Source of the DNA: Porticoccaceae bacterium
GTDB taxonomy: Bacteria > Pseudomonadota > Gammaproteobacteria > Pseudomonadales > Porticoccaceae
NCBI GenBank assembly: GCA_021773435.1
Contig: JAJFKC010000014.1
Coordinates: forward strand, 1 to 64,000
Reading direction: 5' to 3'
DNA length: 64,000 nucleotides
In this document: positions 42,770 through 50,252 of the stretch, in pieces
Layout of the letters: every line of letters begins with the position of its first letter
How positions within the stretch are numbered: the stretch's first letter is position 1
Notes under the pieces: model-generated
Databases searched by the model: none
Told to the model about the DNA's origin: nothing
Seen by the model: only the letters and a program-made list of their open reading frames with translations
Made by a program: the position numbers and the translations under genes

Positions 42770-43521
42770 TGCGACAGCCCCCTAACCCAGGAAGAACGCC
42801 ATTCACGGGCAAGAATTTCAGTGCGAGTATTAAGCATTAATACCAGCGCGTAGAAACAGTAAAAGCCCAAAATCATAACGATCAATGGCTTGAGCATATC
42901 GGGATGAATCGAGGATGCACCGGTTAATTTAATAGTCGCGGGCTGGTGCAAGGTATACCACCAGTCCACCGACTTATAGATAATGGGAATATTGACCGTA
43001 CCCACCAGGCTAAGAATCGCACAGGCTTTATACGCGGTATCGCGAGAGGTGAAGGCCTGATTCAGGGCGATTACACCGAGGTACAGGAAAAACAGTATCA
43101 GCATCGAGGTAATACGAGCATCCCACACCCAGTAAGTCCCCCAGGTGGGCTTACCCCATATCGATCCTGTCAGCAGAGCCAGGAAGGTCAGCGCAGCGCC
43201 GAGCGGTGCAGCCGAGACCATTACCATATTGGCAATTTTAATTTTCCAGATTAACGCCACCGCGCCGGCAGCAGCCATCACGTAATAACCGATCATGGCC
43301 AGTACCGAGATCGGTACATGGATAAAAATAATACGATAGCTGTTGCCTTGCCGCGCATCCTGAGGCGCGAAGCCCAGGCCCCAAATTGAACCCAGCACTA
43401 ACAGCCCGACACTGATAACCGCCAAATAAGGCAGCCACTTGCCGGTCGTTTGGTAAAACCATCGGGGCGATCCGAAACGGTGGAACCATTTCTGGATAAA
43501 TTTCAATATCGACTGCCACAT
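42766..43521 (-). CDS. ccmC: Heme exporter/transfer protein CcmC
   Basis: A 251-residue membrane protein with six TMs. The WWD motif is WGTYWVWDARITSML (~126-140); conserved His in FIHVPISVLAMIGYY (first) and the second periplasmic His in LHQPAT ligate heme. CcmC loads heme onto CcmE. It lies 3 bp after ccmB and overlaps ccmD. Confidence 0.95.
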   Translation of the reverse strand: MWQSILKFIQKWFHRFGSPRWFYQTTGKWLPYLAVISVGLLVLGSIWGLGFAPQDARQGNSYRIIFIHVPISVLAMIGYYVMAAAGAVALIWKIKIANMVMVSAAPLGAALTFLALLTGSIWGKPTWGTYWVWDARITSMLILFFLYLGVIALNQAFTSRDTAYKACAILSLVGTVNIPIIYKSVDWWYTLHQPATIKLTGASSIHPDMLKPLIVMILGFYCFYALVLMLNTRTEILAREWRSSWVRGLSQ

Positions 43522-43524
43522 AGC

Positions 43525-44220
43525 TTATCCGTTGATACCAACCCTTAACGCGGCGGCGGCGGCAAACGGCCCGGTCAGCAGCGTAAAAGTAAAAAACGCA
43601 CCTAACATGGCCAGCACCGGTAAATACTCCAGACCCTGCACAGCTCTTTGTACGGAACTTGCACCAAAAATTAGCACCGGAAAATATAGAGGCATAACAA
43701 CAAGCGACAACAATACCCCGCCCCTTTGCAGCGCCACCGTCAGCGCGGCGCCCACCGCACCGATCAAACTAAAGCAGGCCGTGCCAACGGCCAGGCCAGT
43801 CACTAGCGGGATATAGCCTTCACCGGGTAGCGATAACATCATGCCTAATAGTGGTGCCATCAAGGTAATCGGCAGCCCAGTTTTCAACCAGTGGGCGATC
43901 ACCTTTGCCAGCACCAATGACCACAGCGATTTCGGACTAAGAATAATTTGCAGGAGCGAGCCATCTGCCAAATCATCTTTAAATATACCATCCAACGCCA
44001 ACAGCGTGGCTAGCAAGGCCGTAATCCAGATCATACCGGGGGCAATGACGGCTAATTGACTGGGCGATGGACTGACCGCCAAAGGCACCAGGGTCGTGGT
44101 CATCACAAAAAACAGTAACGGATTTAGAAAATCGCTGCCCTGACGAATTGCCACCAGCAAATCACGCTGCAAAATGCCTGTGTGGCTGTTATTAGTCGGG
44201 TGCATCTTCGTGTCTGGCAC
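43525..44220 (-). CDS. ccmB: Heme exporter protein CcmB
   Basis: A 231-residue protein with six TMs, ABC-transporter permease-like. Blocks such as FVMTTTLVPLAVSPSP, LLATLLALDGIFKDDLADGSL and SLVVMPLYFPVLIFGASSV are typical. With CcmA it forms the ATPase that releases holo-CcmE. It starts 6 bp after ccmA. Confidence 0.95.
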   Translation of the reverse strand: MPDTKMHPTNNSHTGILQRDLLVAIRQGSDFLNPLLFFVMTTTLVPLAVSPSPSQLAVIAPGMIWITALLATLLALDGIFKDDLADGSLLQIILSPKSLWSLVLAKVIAHWLKTGLPITLMAPLLGMMLSLPGEGYIPLVTGLAVGTACFSLIGAVGAALTVALQRGGVLLSLVVMPLYFPVLIFGASSVQRAVQGLEYLPVLAMLGAFFTFTLLTGPFAAAAALRVGING

Positions 44221-44226
44221 CGTTAG

Positions 44227-44880
44227 CTAATGCACTTTGGCCGTAAATTCAGCCAATGCCAGATTGCGCACACCGTCAATCGATAAAGCCTGGTGACTGC
44301 TGAAAACAATTATCCCGCCGGCGCGCCGATGCGTTTCGAACAGGCTTTCCAAATCAGCAATTGCATCGCTATCCAGAGCAGTAAGCGGCTCATCGAGCAA
44401 CCATAAAGTCGCATCTCGTAAATATAATGCGGCTAAAGCGACCCGGCGTAGCTGCCCTGCGGACAGCGTGCTACATGGCACGTCCTTACAGGTATTCAAG
44501 CCAGCACTATCAAGGGCCGTATCAATTGTTATGTTCTTCCTCGGTGCGAACAAACCCAAACACCAGCGCATGTTTTCACGAGCCGTTAAAGCCAGCTTAA
44601 CGCCCGGTTGATGGCCTATAAAAGCCAGTTCTGCGAGATAAATGGCGCTGCCGTTAATGGCCTCGCCGCGCCATAAGACACTGCCATATGAAGGTGAGTG
44701 TAGCGTTGTCAGGATATGCAATAGCGTAGTTTTACCGCAGCCGTTAGGCCCGCTAATTTGCATCACATCACCAGCGCACAGAGCTATCGAAAGGCTCTCA
44801 AATAATGGCCAGTCGTCTCTTTCAAAAGCAAGGTTTTGCAGTTCTAACAGGGGGGTAGTAGCCAACAGGCGGCTCCACAT
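44227..44880 (-). CDS. ccmA: Heme exporter ATP-binding protein CcmA
   Basis: A 217-residue ABC ATPase. Walker A is SGPNGCGKTTLLHIL, signature LSAGQLRRVALAAL, Walker B WLLDEPLTALD, and the switch His lies in SSHQ. It energises release of holo-CcmE from CcmC/D with CcmB. It is the first gene of ccmABCDEFGHI. The start ATG 44880 has no clear Shine-Dalgarno, and the ~10 N-terminal residues before LLELQNLAFERD may be extra. Confidence 0.94.
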   Translation of the reverse strand: MWSRLLATTPLLELQNLAFERDDWPLFESLSIALCAGDVMQISGPNGCGKTTLLHILTTLHSPSYGSVLWRGEAINGSAIYLAELAFIGHQPGVKLALTARENMRWCLGLFAPRKNITIDTALDSAGLNTCKDVPCSTLSAGQLRRVALAALYLRDATLWLLDEPLTALDSDAIADLESLFETHRRAGGIIVFSSHQALSIDGVRNLALAEFTAKVH

Positions 44881-44956
44881 TCAGCAAGCCGGTATTATGC
44901 CGTATTATTTAAGCCTATTGGAGCGGTGATAGAGCGATATTTAGAGAAAAGTATTG

Positions 44957-44998
44957 CGCAGGTATCGGGCGTAAATCAATGTAAGGTGTTTACCTGCG
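44957..44998 (-). terminator. Inverted repeat between the PA3496-like gene and ccmA
   Basis: CGCAGGTA (44957-44964) and TACCTGCG (44991-44998) are perfect 8-bp arms with a 26-nt loop, located in the gap upstream of ccmA. It could be a terminator for the upstream gene or a regulatory site for ccm. No U-tract settles this. Confidence 0.35.
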
Positions 44999-45090
44999 AC
45001 CAATATACCAGCCAGTTTCAGCAGTTGAATCTCCCAGGTAAATCGACAGGAAACAAGGGTAGTTTAAGTCCGTCTGAGATCAAAACACCC

Positions 45091-45130
45091 AGGTCAAATC
45101 AAAACCTCTTAGGTCAAATCAAAATCATAG
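45091..45130. repeat. 20-bp degenerate tandem repeat x2 over a stop codon
   Basis: AGGTCAAATCAAAACCTCTT (45091-45110) and AGGTCAAATCAAAATCATAG (45111-45130) share their first 14 bases. The stop codon of the PA3496-like gene (45109-45111) lies at the junction, so its last codons are repeated downstream. Confidence 0.85.
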
Positions 45131-45300
45131 TCTTGAATCTGCTGTTCCAACTTTCGTTGCGCCAATTTTTCCTCTACCAGGCGACGTTTTTCACAGGCCT
45201 GATCATAGCGTGGCAATTTTATTTCGCTACGCAATACTTCGTTATCCATTTCGCCGTTTCCGATGTCGTCAGCCACTTCATCGATGTCTTCATCAGCCAT
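45109..45300 (-). CDS. PA3496 family small protein
   Basis: A 63-residue protein: an acidic N-terminal half (MADEDIDEVADDIGNGEMDN) and a basic middle, then RLVEEKLAQRKLEQQIQDYDFDLT, the C-terminal signature of the PA3496 family, said to be a putative envelope-integrity protein. GGGAG lies eight bases before ATG 45300. Small acidic/basic split, no TM or signal peptide. Function unproven. Its end is duplicated by a 20-bp repeat. Confidence 0.85.
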   Translation of the reverse strand: MADEDIDEVADDIGNGEMDNEVLRSEIKLPRYDQACEKRRLVEEKLAQRKLEQQIQDYDFDLT

Positions 45301-45474
45301 ATCGAAAGCTCCCAGGTCCTAAAACACTCTTTAGCTCTGCCGTAGTTTCAACATTTTGTTCAAAAATACGGCTATGTTTCACAATATTTATGGGCCAGGT
45401 GCTGACTGGGTTTTAGCGTCACCACTGAGTCACCGATCCATGCGCCAAAAATATGGTTAATTTGGCTACAAGTC

Positions 45475-45491
45475 AAGAATATAATATTCTT
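45475..45491. promoter_or_regulatory. 17-bp perfect palindrome
   Basis: AAGAATAT and ATATTCTT flank a single A (45475-45491). It sits 5 bp after the stop of the first arsenosugar glycosyltransferase gene. Could be an AT-rich operator or a poor terminator. Confidence 0.35.
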
Positions 45492-45495
45492 TAAA

Positions 45496-46137
45496 TCAAC
45501 GTGTTAAGAACAAATCCTCATATTGTTTCAAACCTGTGATCTGGTTCAAATCTTGCACGGTGTCGATATCTGAGAGCGGCACCAACTCGTGCCATCGCCA
45601 GGCTAGCTTTGTTAAACGCTGTCGGGTTTGCTCCAGCACCACGCCAGTTCCCCAATTCACGCCATCAAACACTGCTGTATTAGCCTGACTTAGCCCAATC
45701 AACACGTAACCGCCATCGGTGGCTGGCCCCAACACACAGTCCATACCGGTAGTCAGCTTCTCTAACACTTCCTGTATGACAATTCCGGTTAACGACGGAC
45801 AGTCGCTGCCAATCAGTAATACGGCCTGATACCTTTGCAAACCGTCTTGTAATGCGTGATGCATGCGCTTTCCCAGGTCCGCACCTTGTTGATCACACAA
45901 CAGGGGTGGTGGCTCAAGCGTAGCGAAAAACCCGGATACATCATCGCCGGCCGTCCATAATTCGACCTCCGCCAGCTTGCTTTCGACCAGAGTTTGATAG
46001 GTATGACCAACCAACCGGCAATGTAATGACAGGGATTGCTCAAGCGTGAGTTGCGGCTGCATGCGGGTTTTGACTTTGCCCAGCTCGGGTGCCCTGGCAA
46101 ATTGAATAATCAGGGCTTGAGGGAATTGATAGCTCAC
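45496..46137 (-). CDS. TIGR04282-type arsenosugar biosynthesis glycosyltransferase
   Basis: A 213-residue GT-A-like nucleotidyl/glycosyltransferase. IIQFARAPELGKVKTRMQPQLT at the N-terminus, IGSDCPSLTGIVI and GPATDGGYVLIGLS are the TIGR04282 signatures. These genes occur with arsS. The start is GTG 46137, 26 bp after the neighbouring TIGR04283 gene on the same strand. It probably builds or modifies an arsenic-containing sugar, acting in the cytoplasm; the exact reaction is not settled. Confidence 0.88.
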   Translation of the reverse strand: MSYQFPQALIIQFARAPELGKVKTRMQPQLTLEQSLSLHCRLVGHTYQTLVESKLAEVELWTAGDDVSGFFATLEPPPLLCDQQGADLGKRMHHALQDGLQRYQAVLLIGSDCPSLTGIVIQEVLEKLTTGMDCVLGPATDGGYVLIGLSQANTAVFDGVNWGTGVVLEQTRQRLTKLAWRWHELVPLSDIDTVQDLNQITGLKQYEDLFLTR

Positions 46138-46163
46138 AGGCGACAGGGTGTGATATTGCGGGC

Positions 46164-46874
46164 CTAAGGTTTCTCGCCTGGCGGGGGCACTTTATGTCGG
46201 TAATATTTTTCGGCTAGTTGTTCCGGTGCAGCACCAAAATAATATGCAAGCCGAATTCGCCACATCTTTAAGACTGTTTTCAAAATGCCCTCGTCCTGCC
46301 ATTTCCGCACTGAGGTTGTCGCTTTAGCCACCACCACCAATGGTCGGGAGACACGTTTCAACCTTTTACTAAGCTCAATGTCTTCCATCAACGGGATATC
46401 GGCAAAGCCATTAACCTGCTCAAATATTTCTCGGTCGACAAATTGGCACTGATCACCAGTGCCGATGCCTGTGTAGTAAGAACGTCTGTTCATAAACCAT
46501 TCAATAAACCGAAAAGCCAGGCGGTCGCTGTTAAGCCGAACAGAAAAAAACCCCCACTTAGATTTTGAATAATTCCAGGCCATCACGATATCAGGCATTT
46601 TTTCGGGAAGCCAAGTATCGACATGGAGAAATAACACCCATTTATGCTGGGCCAATGCTGCACCAGCATTCATCTGCGTCGCTCGGCCTGCGCCGCTAAC
46701 GATAATTTGATCCGCACCTGGTTTTGCCAGCGTAGCAGTATTATCCGCGCTGCCACCATCTACAACAATGACCTGTGCACCAAGCTGGCGTAAGCCCTGT
46801 AATGTCTTCAGGCAAGCTTCGATTTGGCCGGATTCGTTTAACACCGGGATTACAATGCTTAAAGATAATGCCAT
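46164..46874 (-). CDS. TIGR04283-type arsenosugar biosynthesis glycosyltransferase
   Basis: A 236-residue family 2 glycosyltransferase. SIVIPVLNESGQIEACLKTL starts the GT-A fold, VVDGGSADNT is the first acidic site, FLHVDTWLP the DxD-like site, and FVDREIFEQVNGFADIPLMEDIELSKRL the acceptor motif (given as region ~150-177). Often found next to TIGR04282 and arsS. ATG 46874 opens directly onto six 14-bp repeats at 46879-46962, so its own promoter or translation may be shaped by them. Confidence 0.88.
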   Translation of the reverse strand: MALSLSIVIPVLNESGQIEACLKTLQGLRQLGAQVIVVDGGSADNTATLAKPGADQIIVSGAGRATQMNAGAALAQHKWVLFLHVDTWLPEKMPDIVMAWNYSKSKWGFFSVRLNSDRLAFRFIEWFMNRRSYYTGIGTGDQCQFVDREIFEQVNGFADIPLMEDIELSKRLKRVSRPLVVVAKATTSVRKWQDEGILKTVLKMWRIRLAYYFGAAPEQLAEKYYRHKVPPPGEKP

Positions 46875-46878
46875 GCGT

Positions 46879-46962
46879 ATTTCAACAGCTATTTCTCAAC
46901 AACTACTTCTCAACAATTGTGTCTCAACTAATATTTTCCAACCAATATATCTCAACTATAAG
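46879..46962. repeat. 14-bp degenerate tandem repeat x6
   Basis: The core TCAAC (CCAAC in unit 5) recurs at 46882, 46896, 46910, 46924, 46938 and 46952, an exact 14-bp period. A unit reads TTCTCAACAACTAC. It fills most of the gap between arsS and the TIGR04283 gene. Confidence 0.92.
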
Positions 46963-47026
46963 AGCAAATCCGTTTCTGTATGTATTGTCAGCTTAAACTA
47001 TGGCGATTGTAGCGCTACAACGTTCA

Positions 47027-48022
47027 CTACTCAGATAAGGAGCCACCACAGCTACTACCCTGCCCTGCTGTGCAAGCATAACAATGTTCACCGATGACGA
47101 TAGCCTGGGTACCCACTGCCTTACCAAGTAATTCCCGGATATGCGGCCCTTGCTTTGCACTGGATCTCTTGTCACTGGCAATAAATACGGACTCCTTACG
47201 CATCGGCAGCTTGAGCATTTGATTGAAATCACAGTCGTAGAGAAAGCCTTGCCAATCTACGCTGATCAGGGATCGGCACATCACTGCGTTGAGATTATCG
47301 TCACTATAATTGTCTTTGAGCAGGGCCATATAGTCGTCGTATTGGCCTTTGGCCAACAACATGCCGCCAAAACGGCTAATGGGCATATTGGTGATAGTGA
47401 ACAGTTGATCAAACTCAATGCCGAAATCCGCCATCAAGCGCTCTTTATATTCGACCTCAAGAGTCTGTTGAGCAGGTGGTAAAAATGCCCCGTTAGGGTT
47501 GTATACAAGGTTGAGGGGCAAATCCGGCTCCCGCCCGTAACCCAAATCATTCAAACGTTGCAACGCTTCAATACTGGTTTCAAATATACCCTTGCCGCGC
47601 TGCTCAGCGACATTTTTTTCGTCGTAACAAGGTAAAGAAGCAGAAATATTGACCCCTTGCTCAGCTAGAAATTCAGCCAGTTCCTCGTAACCTGGTTCCA
47701 TTAAAATGGTGAGGTTGCAGCGGTCAACCACCTCCACTCCAAGAGCACGTGCCTCAGTAACCAGGTAACGAAAATGAGGGTTCATTTCAGGAGCACCGCC
47801 GGTAAGGTCGAGGGTCGTCAATTTTTGGGCGGCCAACACTGGCAGAACCAGGTCGATATTTTCCCTGGACATCAGCTCTGTGCGTTTAGGCCCGGCGTTG
47901 ACGTGACAATGGGTACAGGTCTGATTACACAGATAACCCAGGTTGACTTGCAGGGTAGTTAATTCACTCCGCTGCAAGGGGGGGAAATCGGTGTCCAGCA
48001 ATAGAGGTCGGGTATCCAGCAT
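47027..48022 (-). CDS. arsS: Arsenosugar biosynthesis radical SAM protein ArsS
   Basis: A 331-residue radical SAM enzyme. C32, C36 and C39 in CNQTCTHC bind the 4Fe-4S cluster with SAM; TLDLTGGAPEMNPHF is the GGE-like region. The C-terminal region (~220-331) is the ArsS-specific part, ending CYACTAGQGSSCGGS. ArsS is thought to transfer a 5'-deoxyadenosyl unit to dimethylarsenic to start arsenosugar synthesis. No arsM methyltransferase is in the window. It is first in the minus-strand set arsS-TIGR04283-TIGR04282, divergent from msrA. Confidence 0.92.
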   Translation of the reverse strand: MLDTRPLLLDTDFPPLQRSELTTLQVNLGYLCNQTCTHCHVNAGPKRTELMSRENIDLVLPVLAAQKLTTLDLTGGAPEMNPHFRYLVTEARALGVEVVDRCNLTILMEPGYEELAEFLAEQGVNISASLPCYDEKNVAEQRGKGIFETSIEALQRLNDLGYGREPDLPLNLVYNPNGAFLPPAQQTLEVEYKERLMADFGIEFDQLFTITNMPISRFGGMLLAKGQYDDYMALLKDNYSDDNLNAVMCRSLISVDWQGFLYDCDFNQMLKLPMRKESVFIASDKRSSAKQGPHIRELLGKAVGTQAIVIGEHCYACTAGQGSSCGGSLSE

Positions 48023-48217
48023 AATCCAGGGTATATATGTGCAATTATTAATCGAGGCTTTGCATCAAAGCGTTACCAATGAGCGATATGTTGTTAGGAC
48101 TACTCGAATTATTTAAAGTTTTGCGCTCAAGTATTAGGAGAGACAATAACATTGAAAACCACATAAATATTACCTCTGCGTGAATTATAGGATTTTAACT
48201 GGCAAAATAAGGAACCC

Positions 48218-48319
48218 ATGACAAAAGTAATCGTCAAAATCATTTATATAGCAAACCCTCTGCCATACATTCACAAAACACGCCCACAAAATACGGTTGC
48301 GCTCGATGAAAACACTTAA
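48218..48319 (+). other. Possible 33-codon leader ORF before msrA
   Basis: ATG 48218, five bases after AAGGAA, opens a 33-codon frame that ends at TAA 48319 and overlaps the msrA start. The peptide, beginning MTKVIVKIIYIANPL, matches no family I know. It could be a chance ORF; I do not claim a product. Confidence 0.2.
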
Positions 48320-48986
48320 CAACTCCCTGCTCCGCATGTTTGCCCCTGTCATATTCTCAGTTTTTTTGCTCGGCCCATATTCGTTACCAAGTTCTGCCGA
48401 AGACGCAATAACAACAGAGCCAGCTCAAGCAATCTTTGCTGGTGGATGTTTCTGGTGTATGGAACCGCCCTTCGATGCGCTCGATGGCGTTCTTGAAACC
48501 ATCTCTGGTTACACCGGCGGCCATGTGACTAATCCAGATTACAACGAAGTGTCCAGTGGGAAAACGGGGCATACGGAGGCAGTTTTAATTAAGTACGATG
48601 CCAACAAAATCACTTACCAGGAACTCCTGGATGTATTTTGGCAGAATATTGACCCAGTGGATGGTGGCGGACAATTCTGTGATCGCGGTAGTCAGTACCG
48701 CAGTGGAATATTTGTCGCGAATGACACGGAGCGTGATCTTGCGGAATCAAGCAAACAAACCCTGACAGATAAAAAGCTATTTGACAGCCCCATTGTCACC
48801 GAGATAACAACCGCCAGCACTTTCTATCCGGCGGAGGATTATCATCAAAATTATTATATGACCAACCCCAGCCGCTTTAAGTTTTACAAATGGAGCTGTG
48901 GCCGCCAGAAGCGTCTGGATGAAGCCTGGGGACTCGAAAGTAGCGAGCTGCTGTCCGAGAAATCAGGCAATCTAGCCAGGTACTAA
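48306..48986 (+). CDS. msrA: Peptide methionine sulfoxide reductase MsrA, exported
   Basis: A 226-residue protein with an N-terminal signal-like segment (~12-31, ending SSAEDA) and the MsrA active site GGCFWCMEPPF with C48. ISGYTGG and YHQNYY are substrate-pocket motifs; C-terminal ...WSCGRQKRL supplies the resolving Cys. It reduces Met-S-sulfoxide, here likely in the periplasm. I use ATG 48306; a TTG three codons earlier is in the longer frame. Divergent from arsS. Confidence 0.92.
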   Translation: MKTLNNSLLRMFAPVIFSVFLLGPYSLPSSAEDAITTEPAQAIFAGGCFWCMEPPFDALDGVLETISGYTGGHVTNPDYNEVSSGKTGHTEAVLIKYDANKITYQELLDVFWQNIDPVDGGGQFCDRGSQYRSGIFVANDTERDLAESSKQTLTDKKLFDSPIVTEITTASTFYPAEDYHQNYYMTNPSRFKFYKWSCGRQKRLDEAWGLESSELLSEKSGNLARY

Positions 48987-49004
48987 ATCTGGCCAGGTAT
49001 TAAT
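48971..49004. repeat. 17-bp tandem repeat x2 over two stop codons
   Basis: TCTAGCCAGGTACTAAA (48971-48987) and TCTGGCCAGGTATTAAT (48988-49004) match at 14 of 17. The first copy contains the msrA TAA (48984-48986); the second supplies the TAA of the convergent universal stress protein (49000-49002, minus). Confidence 0.88.
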
Positions 49005-49917
49005 TGACCACCAGCATATCTGAGCGCATATGGTGCAATATTCGTTCCGCCGTATTACCGATCCAGAAACCTTTAACACCTTTATTTGCAGCGCTACCGA
49101 TTACCAGTAAGCCGCCAAGCTCGCCTTCCTGGGTCACGACGCTCTCTATTTGACCGGGCTTTACTTCAACCATTACTTCAACTACGGCCTCATCGGAATC
49201 CGCAGCCACACCCAGACGTTTTAACATATCGGCTAAATTGGCTTTTGCTTCAATCATTACCTGCGCCTGAAAATCGACATTTATCGGCGCATTAACGAAA
49301 CCCGCATAGAGCAGGGCTGGGTCGGGCACCACACTTAATACCGTTACGGGCACTGCCTCTGCTTTCGCCAGCGCTCGTGCTTGATCAATCACCCGTGCAG
49401 ACAACAACTGGTGGGCCTCACTATGATCAAACGCGTCAATGGCGGCAATCACACGAACCACCGGCTTGGCATCCCTCACCAGAGACAACACCGGACAGGG
49501 CGCGTCACGAAATAGATGCCAGTCATCAGGAGTGTGCACCAATGTAGCAAGCACTGAATGATGACTGGCCATCAAAACAATCAGCCCGACACCAGCGCTT
49601 TCCGCTCGCTCAACAATGGCCTGGTGGATACGCTTACACCACTCTGCGTGCCACTCTATAGCGCATGGCCAACTAATAGCCCCACATACTGATTCAAGCC
49701 GCTTATGCTCTTCCTGCATAATTGAATCACGGACACTAGAAAACCCATCTGCCCCGAGGTGCCTGTTTACCTGGGTCAGATTCAAATCGGCCAGCGGAGA
49801 AGATACCGGCCGTAAAACTTCAACCTGAGTCTTGAACTGCTCCGCCAATTTCGCCGCCCGCGACAAAACCGCATTAGCATCGTCCCAGTCCGTAATAACC
49901 GCCAGAATCTTTTCCAT
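49000..49917 (-). CDS. Tandem universal stress protein (two UspA domains)
   Basis: A 305-residue UspE-type protein with two UspA domains, ~1-145 and ~155-305. The second domain has an ATP-binding-like GSAANKGVKGFWIGNTAERILHHMRSDMLVV (~270-305); the first keeps HMASHHSV-like residues. AAAGGG lies before ATG 49917. UspE-type proteins help survival under stress and low oxygen. It is divergent from the hemN-like/fnr pair, a placement seen for anaerobic stress genes, so FNR control is possible but no box was found directly at its start. Confidence 0.9.
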   Translation of the reverse strand: MEKILAVITDWDDANAVLSRAAKLAEQFKTQVEVLRPVSSPLADLNLTQVNRHLGADGFSSVRDSIMQEEHKRLESVCGAISWPCAIEWHAEWCKRIHQAIVERAESAGVGLIVLMASHHSVLATLVHTPDDWHLFRDAPCPVLSLVRDAKPVVRVIAAIDAFDHSEAHQLLSARVIDQARALAKAEAVPVTVLSVVPDPALLYAGFVNAPINVDFQAQVMIEAKANLADMLKRLGVAADSDEAVVEVMVEVKPGQIESVVTQEGELGGLLVIGSAANKGVKGFWIGNTAERILHHMRSDMLVVN

Positions 49918-50252
49918 TTCGTTAATCCCTTTACCTTAGCCCTGTATGTTAAACCCATTAAAAACTATTCTCTAAATGAATTTCGACACGCGTACCCGCA
50001 TCAAAGGTAACCTAACAATCTTGTAATCCTCAGTCATAACAAACTTACAATCAAGGCATATTCAAACTATTGCAGGAACCCGGAGAGCCATTACATAGCA
50101 TAACTTCATGAGATTGAAACCCATTTGATACAAGTCATTTTGAGCATAAATACGAACCTTTAGCATTCATTGCCTCAAATTCAAGGTTTAAAAGCGCCTG
50201 GAATATTGGTACTCGCATCCAAATATTTCCTCCTGGCGCAAAAGTCACACAA
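49918..50252. promoter_or_regulatory. 335-bp divergent usp/hemN-like intergenic region
   Basis: The gap holds the promoters of the universal stress gene (left) and the hemN-like gene (right). The only site with a consensus match is the FNR-like box at 50125-50138. No ORF or long repeat is visible. Confidence 0.5.
50125..50138. promoter_or_regulatory. FNR-box-like site upstream of the hemN-like gene
   Basis: TTGATacaaGTCAT matches 8 of 10 consensus bases of TTGATnnnnATCAA. It lies ~115 bp upstream of the hemN-like start, next to fnr itself. The right half (GTCAT) is weak. Confidence 0.4.

Noticed and set aside
46879-46962. CRISPR array
   Set aside because: Six regularly spaced 14-bp units looked CRISPR-like at first, but they abut without spacers and no cas genes are visible.
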